Shown here one piece after another: positions 26,266 to 33,396 of a stretch of DNA of 64,000 bases. Under the pieces are notes generated by a model. It saw only the letters and a program-made list of their open reading frames with translations, searched no databases and was not told the DNA's origin. Each line of letters begins with the position of its first letter. Position 1 is the first letter of the stretch. This DNA comes from CAYRSS01 sp964426945 (GTDB lineage Bacteria > Planctomycetota > Phycisphaerae > UBA1845). The stretch is taken from NCBI GenBank assembly GCA_964426945.1, contig CAYRSS010000020.1, positions 1 to 64,000 of the forward strand, in the 5' to 3' direction. The position numbers and the translations under genes are program-made.

Positions 26266-26571
26266 TCACGGCTTCGCCGACTCCAGGTACTGAAGGAGGA
26301 TTTCTGAGTGACCGTACGGCCCGTCGCTGGAACCGTCGTCCACAGGGTTGTCGAACTCTACAAGCTGAGAGATGTTAACCCGACCGGGGGGTCTGCACGT
26401 GCGCACCGCACCGTCCGCACTGAAGTCGTCGGAGGCGTGAGGCGGATCAGCGCACATTGCCCGGACGAACGGAGGAAACGCGGCGACGGTACCCAGCGTG
26501 CCTTCAGGCCACGCGAGCCCTGCCCGGACGCGAACGCGATTCCCGAGACTGAATGGTTGTCTGGACGACAT
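26266..26571 (-). CDS. Small KOW/SH3-like protein of unknown function
   Basis: 101 aa from the ATG at 26569-26571. The N-terminus FSLGNRVRVRAGLAWPEGTLGTVAAFPP has the KOW/SH3-barrel pattern (a conserved Gly after the VRVR strand), and the C-terminal half reads VEFDNPVDDGSSDGPYGHSEILLQYLES. Similar short proteins ending with ...DGPY...I...YLE occur as scattered singletons near toxin/immunity loci. That association is from memory and function is not known. It is the third minus-strand small gene of the island. Confidence 0.6.
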   Translation of the reverse strand: MSSRQPFSLGNRVRVRAGLAWPEGTLGTVAAFPPFVRAMCADPPHASDDFSADGAVRTCRPPGRVNISQLVEFDNPVDDGSSDGPYGHSEILLQYLESAKP

Positions 26572-26611
26572 GGCTGACGGGGATGCTACCCTACCGCAAG
26601 CCTACCAACAA

Positions 26612-26665
26612 CCACCGGCGGGACGCCGGTGACACAGACACCGGCCGGAGGCCGGTGCCACAAGG
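26612..26665 (-). repeat. Repeat family B, copy 2 (inverted)
   Basis: Reverse-complement copy of 24974-25027, 52 of 54 positions identical. Together they frame the small-gene island. Confidence 0.85.
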
Positions 26666-26682
26666 CCTCCTGCCCACGCCAT

Positions 26683-26720
26683 CGCATGCTCACGCCGAGT
26701 GCGGCGAGAGCATGCCACCC
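26683..26720 (+). repeat. Hairpin repeat family A, copy 4
   Basis: CGCATGCTCACGCCG, loop AGTG, CGGCGAGAGCATGCCACCC. Same structure as copies 2 and 3. It lies between the B repeat and the 3' end of the GH94 gene. Confidence 0.9.
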
Positions 26721-26765
26721 GTGGCGACAGCGACTCGGACTGTGACTGCGACGTGACTGCGACCC

Positions 26766-29189
26766 TCACCCCACCACCACCCCCACCTCACGCCTTCCCC
26801 CCGCCTGCGCGTCGGCCGGGATGAAGTTCTCCGCCAGCTCCCGCCCGTCGAGCGTCACGCGGACGCCCGCCGCGCCTGGCGTGCGGTCGATGCGGATGTC
26901 GTAGTGCGAGCCGCGAAACTCGCGCGTCATCGACGCCCCGCGCCAGGACGGCGGCAGGCACGGGGCGATGCGCAGGCCGTCCCACTCCGGCCGCACGCCG
27001 AGGACCCAGTGCGTCACGATGCGGTGATACCACGCCGCCGAGCCGGTGTACCACGTCCACCCGCCGCGGCCGGCGTAGGGCGACTCGGGGCCGTCGATGT
27101 TGCCGGGCATGACGTAGGGCTCGGCCCAGTACTTCTCCGGGTCGTGGTTGGGCGGGGTGATGCCCGAAAGCAGGGCCTCAACCAGCGCCGCGTCGCCCAT
27201 CTTCGCGGCGGCGGCGACCGCCCAGGTGGCGGCATGGGTGTACACCCCGCCGTTCTCGCGCAGGCCGGGGGCGTAGCGGGTGATGTAGCCGATCTGCGGC
27301 ACCGGTTCGTCAAACGCGGGCGCCAGCAGCAGCGCGCCGGCGGGCGAAGCCAGGTGCGTGCGGACGGCGTCGAGGCAGAGCTTCGCCCGGTCCGGCGGCG
27401 CGACATCGTTCAGAATCGCCCAGGTCTGCGCGTTGAGGAAGATCCGGCCGACGCGGTTCCGCGAGGAGCCGAGGACGCTGCCGTCGTCGAGCGTCGCCCG
27501 CGTGTACCACCCGCCATCCCAGGCGTGGGTGTTGATGGCGTCGATGAGCGCTGCGCGGCGGCGCGTAAACTCATCGGCTCGGGCGCGGTCGCCGAGGCGC
27601 GCGTACACCTCCGCCCAGTCGGCCAGCAGGCCGGCGAGGAAATGGCCCAGCCACACCGATTCGCCCCTCTCCTTGAGGCCGACGGCGCTGAGGCCGTCGT
27701 TCCAGTCGCCGGCGCCGATGTACGGCAGCCCGCGCGGGCTGGTGCGGGCGAAGACGCGTTCGAAGGCGCGGCGCACGTGCTCGATGATCGGCGCGGGGCC
27801 CTCGTCGAGGAACGGGGCGGAATCCTGCAGGACGGAGTAGTCGCCCGTCTCGCGCAGGTACGCGGCCGTCACGAAGGAGAGCCACAGCAGGTCGTCGGTC
27901 ATCCGCGTGATGTGCCCCTGCTCGGTGAGCGGGTGCCACCAGTGATAGACTGAACCGTCGGCGAACTGGTGCCCGGCGTGCAGGAGAATCTGTTCGCGGC
28001 AGCGCCGGGCATCGAGCCCGAGCCACACCTGCGAATCCTGAAGCTGGTCGCGGAAGCCGAACGCCCCGCTCTGCTGGTAGTAGCCGCAACGCCCCCACAG
28101 CCGCCCGGCGATCGCCTGATAGCGGACCCAGTCGTTGGCCAGGAAGTTCACCGCGTCGTCCGGCGTGTCGACGCGGGGGGTGGCGAGCCGGTCGCGCCAG
28201 GAAGCCTTCGCCCGGTCGAGGGCCGCGTCAATCGCGGACACGTCAGTGTAGCGATCGAGCAGGTCGTACAGTTCGGGGCGGGACGCCGCCATCGCGAGCA
28301 CAAACCCCGCCTCGCAGCTGCCGCCGGCGGGAAGCTCGATGCTGCTGCGCATCGCGGCGATGGGGTCCTCATGGCGGCCGAAGTGCGGCAGCCACTGCGC
28401 CTCGGGCAGCGCCGCGGGAAGCCGCAGGTCGTTGCAGCGCCCGGTGAAGGCGGCCTTGTCGCCCTGCGCCGCAGACACCGCGAGCGTCCCGGCGATCGCG
28501 CTGAGGTATGGGAAGCTCGTGTTCCAGTGGCCGTACTCGCGGTTGGCCACGTCCCACATGTGTCCTGAAGCCACGACCGCCCCGCGCGAAGCGTCGAACT
28601 CCGTCTCGATGAAGAGCTTGTGGAACTCCCGCCGGGGGGAAGGAGAGACGCCGCAGTTCCACTCGAGGTAGCTCGTGAGGGCGAGGCGGCGCGGCCGGCG
28701 CGATTCGTCCGTCAGCCGGAGCCGCCAGAGTTCGACCGTCGCGTCGGCGTCGCACAGCAGCGTCCACTCGGCGCGGATTCCCGCGAAGGCCGTCTCAAAC
28801 GTCGTGTAGCCCAGGCCGTGACGACAGACATAATGATCGTACGCCGGGAACATCGGCGCCGGGGAGAGCGACCACGCCTGCCCCGTGTCGAGATCGACAA
28901 GGTAAAGAAACTTGCCGGTCGCGTCGTGCGAGAACTCCTGCTGCCACCGGGTAATGACCGCGAGCTGCGAATTGTCGATCCAGGTGAAGCCGCTGCCGGT
29001 CTGGCTGACCGTGAGGCCGACGCGCGGATTGGCAATGACGTTGACCCACGGGCGCGGCGTGCGCCAGTCGGTGATGCGGTATTCCCGCCCGTCTTCACTG
29101 AAATGGCCGTAGGCGTTGGCCGCGATGCCCCGGCGGCTCTTCGCCGTGAGGCCCTGGATTCCTGCTGCTGTCCCTGCCGCCGAAGCCAT
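26766..29189 (-). CDS. GH94 family glycoside phosphorylase (cellobiose/beta-oligoglucan phosphorylase-like)
   Basis: 807 aa from the ATG at 29187-29189, which has GAGG 9 bases upstream; a GTG at 29237 overlapping the previous stop codon and an ATG at 29198 are alternatives. N-terminal beta-sandwich with GREYRITDWRTPRPWVNVIAN and TGSGFTWIDNSQL, then an (alpha/alpha)6 barrel with GAFGFRDQLQDSQVW, the catalytic-acid motif GAGDWNDG, and RENGGVYTHAATW plus GWTWYTGSAAWYHR, which bind phosphate and sugar in GH94. No signal peptide, so it is cytoplasmic: it would split an imported beta-linked disaccharide or oligosaccharide with phosphate to glucose 1-phosphate. Length fits cellobiose/chitobiose phosphorylases (about 800). 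It is co-transcribed with the glycoamylase-like gene upstream. Confidence 0.85.
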   Translation of the reverse strand: MASAAGTAAGIQGLTAKSRRGIAANAYGHFSEDGREYRITDWRTPRPWVNVIANPRVGLTVSQTGSGFTWIDNSQLAVITRWQQEFSHDATGKFLYLVDLDTGQAWSLSPAPMFPAYDHYVCRHGLGYTTFETAFAGIRAEWTLLCDADATVELWRLRLTDESRRPRRLALTSYLEWNCGVSPSPRREFHKLFIETEFDASRGAVVASGHMWDVANREYGHWNTSFPYLSAIAGTLAVSAAQGDKAAFTGRCNDLRLPAALPEAQWLPHFGRHEDPIAAMRSSIELPAGGSCEAGFVLAMAASRPELYDLLDRYTDVSAIDAALDRAKASWRDRLATPRVDTPDDAVNFLANDWVRYQAIAGRLWGRCGYYQQSGAFGFRDQLQDSQVWLGLDARRCREQILLHAGHQFADGSVYHWWHPLTEQGHITRMTDDLLWLSFVTAAYLRETGDYSVLQDSAPFLDEGPAPIIEHVRRAFERVFARTSPRGLPYIGAGDWNDGLSAVGLKERGESVWLGHFLAGLLADWAEVYARLGDRARADEFTRRRAALIDAINTHAWDGGWYTRATLDDGSVLGSSRNRVGRIFLNAQTWAILNDVAPPDRAKLCLDAVRTHLASPAGALLLAPAFDEPVPQIGYITRYAPGLRENGGVYTHAATWAVAAAAKMGDAALVEALLSGITPPNHDPEKYWAEPYVMPGNIDGPESPYAGRGGWTWYTGSAAWYHRIVTHWVLGVRPEWDGLRIAPCLPPSWRGASMTREFRGSHYDIRIDRTPGAAGVRVTLDGRELAENFIPADAQAGGRREVGVVVG

Positions 29190-29233
29190 CGACTCCATCC
29201 TCGCGGCCCAGGGCCGCCAAACCTCGCCGCGCC

Positions 29234-30643
29234 TCACCGGTCAAGCCGGAGACGACGCAGCGACTCGCGAACCATCTCGTTGCGCATGAACAGACGCCAG
29301 ATCAGCCCCGTGCGGGCGTTCTCGATCGCCAGCAGCATCGGCCCGTGATCGATGCCGATGTAGTCGTCGCTCACGAAGCCTTGATCGATGTTGAAGGCGT
29401 CGGCAAAGCCGTAACCACCCGCGGCCGGGTCGCGCCAGACCAGCGGCTTGCCGTCCGGCCCGGAGAGCTTGCGCATCGCCCGCAGCGCCGCCATGCTCTC
29501 CTCGGGCGTAAGCATGATCGCGGTGCCCGCGGCGTAGGGCGCCACGGTGCCCTCGTGCCAGTTCTCGGCGTCGCTGAGGTTCGGCCGGATCTCCGGCACG
29601 ATGTAGCCCTTTTTCCCGTCACACGCGCTGAGCCCCCAGATCCCGCCGGCGAGCGTGCGGAACCGCGAGGCCTCCTCTGCGCAGCGCTGCCGATGCGTCA
29701 GCACGGCGCGTCGCGAGTTCTCGAACCAGTCGACCTTCGGACCCGCGACGCCGAAGACCGACGGGTCATCCACCCCCAGCGCGCGATAGTCGATCCAACA
29801 GTGCGAGAAGAGATACGTGAACAGCGCCCCGGGCCACGACACCACGTACGGCGGCATGTCGCCGTGCGACTTTGTCTTGCGCTGCAGTCGCGCGTAAACC
29901 TTCGGATCGACGGCGTGATCCGCCACCGGCGAGCCGCACGCCAGCAGGTAGATCAGTCGCTCCTCGTCGCTGGCGTCGTGCCAGTCGTACTTGTTGAGCC
30001 GCCCCTCGCTGGCCATCGTCTTGCCATCCGCGGGGATCCAGCTCATCGACAGGAAGCCTCCCGGCTCGGTCGCGAACGCCTTCCAGTTGGCCTCGCGGAT
30101 GATCCGGTCGGTCATCTCCTTCACGGCCCCGCCGAAGTACTCCGCCGCGGGAATCGCGCCGGCGATGAACAGCGCCGTGTCGACCGTGCTGGGGGCGATC
30201 TCGTACCCGACGTGCGACATGTCGCCGGTGTGGTGGTCGGGGAAGTGGATGAAGATCCCCCACTTGCGGTTGTCGCGCCCGGCCAACAGGGCCTCCAGCA
30301 CCGTCCGGGCCCGCTGCTCCCCCTCTTTCCGTGTGATCCAGCCGCGCTCCACGCCGATGGGAAGGGAGGAGAGTTGAAACCCGACTGCGGCTATACTGGA
30401 CACAGGCGCCTTGAGGCGATCCTTCACGAGGCAGGCAGGCGAGCCGACTTCCTTCCAGAAATAGAGGAAGCAGGCCCGCTGGATCTCGTCGAGGAGGCGC
30501 TCGTCTTCTTCGCTGAACCGGGAAGGCCGGGCGGAGGGGCGATCGGCCGGGGGGAGGATCGCCACCTCCCCGGCGGGCGACCGCGTCGCGGCGAACGCGC
30601 CCACGACGAGCAGCGCACTCATCAGCCGTCGCGAGCGGGTCAT
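29234..30643 (-). CDS. Secreted glycoamylase-like protein (PF10091; GH144-type endo-beta-1,2-glucanase candidate)
   Basis: 469 aa. Signal peptide (about 1-25, ending SPAGE). It has the PF10091 pattern: DEIQRACFLYFWKE, SSIAAVGFQLSSLPIGVERG, STVDTALFIAGAI, GFLSMSWIPADG, NKYDWHDASDEERLIYLLACGSP, FTYLFSHCWIDYR, WGLSACDGKKGY, APYAAGTAIMLTPEESMAAL and FNIDQGFVSDDYIGIDHGPML. Characterised members of this family are GH144 endo-beta-1,2-glucanases, and related domains occur in cyclic beta-1,2-glucan synthases together with GH94. A predicted promoter with a LacI operator lies directly upstream. Substrate assignment as beta-1,2-glucan is inference from family and neighbours. Confidence 0.8.
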   Translation of the reverse strand: MTRSRRLMSALLVVGAFAATRSPAGEVAILPPADRPSARPSRFSEEDERLLDEIQRACFLYFWKEVGSPACLVKDRLKAPVSSIAAVGFQLSSLPIGVERGWITRKEGEQRARTVLEALLAGRDNRKWGIFIHFPDHHTGDMSHVGYEIAPSTVDTALFIAGAIPAAEYFGGAVKEMTDRIIREANWKAFATEPGGFLSMSWIPADGKTMASEGRLNKYDWHDASDEERLIYLLACGSPVADHAVDPKVYARLQRKTKSHGDMPPYVVSWPGALFTYLFSHCWIDYRALGVDDPSVFGVAGPKVDWFENSRRAVLTHRQRCAEEASRFRTLAGGIWGLSACDGKKGYIVPEIRPNLSDAENWHEGTVAPYAAGTAIMLTPEESMAALRAMRKLSGPDGKPLVWRDPAAGGYGFADAFNIDQGFVSDDYIGIDHGPMLLAIENARTGLIWRLFMRNEMVRESLRRLRLDR

Positions 30644-30651
30644 GATGAATT

Positions 30652-30680
30652 AAAATATGCTTTTATGAAAGCGCTGTCAA
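30652..30680 (-). promoter_or_regulatory. Promoter with LacI-family operator for the glycoamylase/GH94 operon
   Basis: On the minus strand a perfect TTGACA (30680-30675) is followed after 17 bp by TATTTT (30657-30652). The operator TGAAAGCGCTGTCA (30666-30679, one mismatched pair) overlaps the -35 box and spacer. It matches the operator at 10284-10297 at 12 of 14 positions. The -10 box ends 8 bases before the ATG, so the transcript would have almost no leader. The regulator gene is divergent, 61 bp away. Confidence 0.75.
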
Positions 30681-30740
30681 TAGCCACGGAGCCCTCCCGG
30701 CTTATCATGGCGCGTTTCAGGCCCGCAGAGAGGCCAGCCT

Positions 30741-31754
30741 ATGCCGGCACAAATCGAGGATGTCGCCCGTAGGGCGAATGTTTCCATCAGCACCGTTTCC
30801 CGCGTGGTCAACGGGCGGGCCGGCGTCAACGCCGAGACCCGTCGCCGGGTCGAGGTCGCCATCGAGGAGCTGGGCTATCGCCCCAACGCGTTCGCCCGCG
30901 GGCTGATGCTGCGGCGCAGCGACATCGTCGGCCTCGTGCTGCCCGACCTGCACGGCGAGTTCTATTCGGAGATCATCCGCGGCGCGAATCAGCAGGCGCG
31001 GGCGATGGGCTACAACCTCGTCGTATCCTCGTCGCGCGATTCGGACGACGCCCGCTCGCTGCTGCAGGGCATGCACCAGCGCACGATGCTCGACGGCGTG
31101 GCCGTCATGGTCTCGGAAGTCAGCGGCGGCATCGACCACCTGCTGGCCGACTTCCCCATTCCGCTCGTCGTGCTGGACGGCGAGGTCGAGGGGGGCGTGC
31201 ATGACAGCGTGGTGATTGACCAGCGCGAGGGCGTACTGGCGCTGATGCGACACCTGATCCACGATCGCGGCGTGCGGCGGATCTTCTTTGTGGGCGGCCT
31301 GAAGACCAACCTCGACACCATCGAGCGCCTCGACGCCTGCCGCCAGGCGCTGAGCGAGCTGAACATCGAGCTGCGGCCGGGCGACGTGTATCACCTCGAC
31401 TACGACTACGACACGGCCCACGCCCTCGGCCGGCAGCACCTCCGCGAATGGGCGGGGCCGGGGCACTGCGTCTTCGCCGCCAACGACGAAATGGCCTGGG
31501 GCATCCTCGACGCGGCCGCGGAGCTGGGCGTACACGTGCCGAGCGACCTGGCCGTCGTCGGCTTCGACGACACCCGCATCGCCCGCCTGACGCGTCCGCC
31601 GCTGACGACGGTGCGCGTGCCGATGCACCTGATGGGCGCCGAAGCCATCCGCCTGCTGTGCGAACGGCTTGGAGACCCGACCCTCCCGGGGCGGCGCGTG
31701 GCGCTGCACCCGGAGCTGGTGGTGCGGCAGTCGTGTGGGGGGAAGAGAGCGTAG
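30741..31754 (+). CDS. LacI-family transcriptional regulator
   Basis: 337 aa. The N-terminal helix-turn-helix and hinge read IEDVARRANVSISTVSRVVN...GYRPNAFARGL, followed by a periplasmic-binding-protein-like effector domain (VGLVLPDLHGEFYSEIIRGA ... VFAANDEMAWGILDAA ... LAVVGFDDT). It is divergent from the glycoamylase/GH94 operon and faces a LacI-type operator. As the only LacI-type gene in the window it is the natural candidate for the operator at 10282-10299 as well. The effector is probably a sugar or sugar phosphate released by the enzymes. A hairpin repeat starts one base after its stop codon. Confidence 0.93.
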   Translation: MPAQIEDVARRANVSISTVSRVVNGRAGVNAETRRRVEVAIEELGYRPNAFARGLMLRRSDIVGLVLPDLHGEFYSEIIRGANQQARAMGYNLVVSSSRDSDDARSLLQGMHQRTMLDGVAVMVSEVSGGIDHLLADFPIPLVVLDGEVEGGVHDSVVIDQREGVLALMRHLIHDRGVRRIFFVGGLKTNLDTIERLDACRQALSELNIELRPGDVYHLDYDYDTAHALGRQHLREWAGPGHCVFAANDEMAWGILDAAAELGVHVPSDLAVVGFDDTRIARLTRPPLTTVRVPMHLMGAEAIRLLCERLGDPTLPGRRVALHPELVVRQSCGGKRA

Positions 31755-31857
31755 GGTAGGTCGTACTCGACCTACCATCCCCATGCGCCCAGGAAGCCGG
31801 CATCGCTGGCGGGTAGTGTCTGCGTTCGGTTCTCAGGTGGGTCGAGTACGACCCGCC
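31755..31857. repeat. Doublet of AGTA-loop hairpins in inverted orientation (family C)
   Basis: GGTAGGTCG TACT CGACCTACC (31755-31776, perfect 9-bp stem) and GGTGGGTCG AGTA CGACCCGCC (31836-31857, one G-T pair). The loops are reverse complements, so the two units are inverted relative to each other, as in BIME-type REP pairs. The first one may act as the 3' end of the lacI transcript. Confidence 0.8.
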
Positions 31858-32288
31858 ATACGACCAGCAGCCCCTCGGCACGTCGCCCTCCTGCCGCGTG
31901 TGACGGCACGGGCCCTCGCGTGCGGAATGCGGTCACGAGCGCTGGCGAGCACGATGGGAGGGCGGTATACTGCTTGAAGTTCCACGTCCGCCTGGCGGAT
32001 TGTCCAGGTTGACGACGGAATCAGGATCGCGCCGATGCTCAGGCGATCACAAGCCGGGCTTGCCCGGTGCACCCACCGCACCCAGCACATCGACGACGTC
32101 GCCAGGATGGACGCCGCGGGTAACGCCGACCTGTTCATCCATCAGGCGAGAACGATCGGGGCGGGAGCTTGCCGACTGTCAGCAACCGCAACCACGACTC
32201 CCGCCCCCATTTCGGCCCTTCCAATCTGCTTCAACCCTTCTTCGGCCCCTGCGATGACAACGTCGCCCGAGCCAAGCGAGCGTGTCAG
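31858..32288. other. Intergenic accessory DNA
   Basis: 431 bp without a supported gene. It contains a small palindrome CCGGGCTTGCCCGG near 32055. A minus-strand reading frame of at most 46 codons has codon-like composition (around 32057-32150, with TRGVHPGDVVDVLGAVGAPG) but no family I recognise, and it may be a gene remnant. Confidence 0.4.
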
Positions 32289-32765
32289 ATGCGCCAGATC
32301 CGTACAAGGCAACTAGGGACGCAGCAGCCAACATATGTCGTTGTATGGATGGCCGCTGGCTGTATTGGCATGCCACTGTTGTTCGCCGTGTATTGGTACA
32401 TTGGCGAGGATGTCCTCGGGAGGATACTGCCGAGCAGTGTCACCGAGCTTCCATATTTGTTAGTCATAGGGCCGTTGGATGCACTTAGACATTGCACGAC
32501 GCCGCCTCTATGGCCTTCTGACGCCTTTCCCATCACCATATTTATGGGGTTGATGTGGCTTGTCATCCTAGGCGGAATGATAGGTGCGCTGGTCGGCGCG
32601 GTCCTGCGGTCGGGGCGCCATCGACGTGCACCGGCGTGCTGCGCGGTCTGCGGGTACGATTTGCGACGGCTTACCGAGCCGCGGTGTCCGGAGTGCAGCG
32701 CCCCGTTCGACCCGAAGTTAATGCACCTGCCGCCGTCAGCGGGCGGCGGAGGGCCAGTTCGATGA
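32289..32765 (+). CDS. Small membrane protein with C-terminal zinc ribbon
   Basis: 158 aa from ATG 32289; the longer frame lacks support. Two predicted membrane helices (TYVVVWMAAGCIGMPLLFAV near residues 15-34 and ITIFMGLMWLVILGGMIGAL near 80-105) are followed by a cytoplasmic zinc ribbon CCAVCGYDLRRLTEPRCPEC, the CxxCGY...RCPEC form very common in Planctomycetota. Function unknown. Base composition is lower in GC than the neighbouring core genes. A paralogue of the same layout lies directly downstream. Confidence 0.65.
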   Translation: MRQIRTRQLGTQQPTYVVVWMAAGCIGMPLLFAVYWYIGEDVLGRILPSSVTELPYLLVIGPLDALRHCTTPPLWPSDAFPITIFMGLMWLVILGGMIGALVGAVLRSGRHRRAPACCAVCGYDLRRLTEPRCPECSAPFDPKLMHLPPSAGGGGPVR

Positions 32766-32803
32766 CGCCCTTCGCCTACAACCTTGCCCGTGATGGCGTC
32801 GCA

Positions 32804-32848
32804 TGGGCCGTACACGGCCCAACATCTTGCGGGTCGAGCACGACGCGC
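32804..32848. repeat. Family C hairpin doublet
   Basis: TGGGCCG TACA CGGCCCA (32804-32821, perfect 7-bp stem) and GCGGGTCG AGCA CGACGCGC (32829-32848, one mismatch). The pair sits immediately upstream of the second zinc-ribbon gene. Confidence 0.75.
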
Positions 32849-32862
32849 CCCACGAGGCCGAG

Positions 32863-33291
32863 ATGCGATCAGAACTAACAAAACGAATGACGTGCGTTGG
32901 TGTTGGCGCTATGCTTGGCGTAGTCGTGACTTGCCTTTGTCAGGTAACCTACTGCTGCCTTCCATTTGCAATGCCGGGAACAGCGCTGGCATTGTTGGCG
33001 CGAGGGAATCATCCGCTCAGTTCGCACCATGTGATGAATGATAGCGGTAAGGCGGCGGCTGGAGTGTTCGTCGGAAACGCTGTAGCATACGCTGCGCTGT
33101 CGCTTGGCGTATCGATCGTCGCGCGGCGAAGCACGGACCGTAGGCCGCGTGCCACGACGCCAAGGTGCGCAAAATGTGGGTTTGCGCTGAATGGGATGAC
33201 ATCCGGCCGATGTCCCGAGTGCAGGATGCCATTCGGTCCGAAGTCGCCGCACAGGCCCGCATCGAGTAGGAGCAGCGGACGAGTTCCATAA
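32863..33291 (+). CDS. Small membrane protein with C-terminal zinc ribbon (second copy)
   Basis: 142 aa from ATG 32863 (MRSELTKRM). Two predicted helices (about residues 12-30 and 68-85) and a C-terminal ribbon CAKCGFALNGMTSGRCPEC. Same architecture as the gene at 32289 but with low similarity outside the ribbon. It lies between hairpin repeats, with relaxed base composition suggesting an accessory gene. Function unknown. Confidence 0.6.
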   Translation: MRSELTKRMTCVGVGAMLGVVVTCLCQVTYCCLPFAMPGTALALLARGNHPLSSHHVMNDSGKAAAGVFVGNAVAYAALSLGVSIVARRSTDRRPRATTPRCAKCGFALNGMTSGRCPECRMPFGPKSPHRPASSRSSGRVP

Positions 33292-33341
33292 CACCTAGTG
33301 CTCATAGTCTGGGTGAATGGCAATCGTCCGAGGCTGCCGGA

Positions 33342-33359
33342 TGGGCCGAGTCCGACCCA
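33342..33359. repeat. Family C hairpin
   Basis: TGGGCCG AGTC CGACCCA, 7-bp stem with one mismatch, about 40 bp upstream of the next gene. Confidence 0.7.
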
Positions 33360-33396
33360 CGCTGGGGAACTAGTAGATGAATGCGGAGGCAATCAG

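Noticed and set aside
25432..26720. Integron attC sites
   Set aside because: Hairpins are only about 38 bp, lack the GTTRRRY core and paired R/L boxes, and no integrase gene is in the window.
29345..30772. 475-codon plus-strand frame across the glycoamylase-like gene and lacI start
   Set aside because: Antisense shadow; no motif, and the minus-strand protein matches a known family along its full length.
31833..32138. 101-codon minus-strand frame in the intergenic accessory DNA
   Set aside because: Runs through hairpin C2 and has no coherent protein features.
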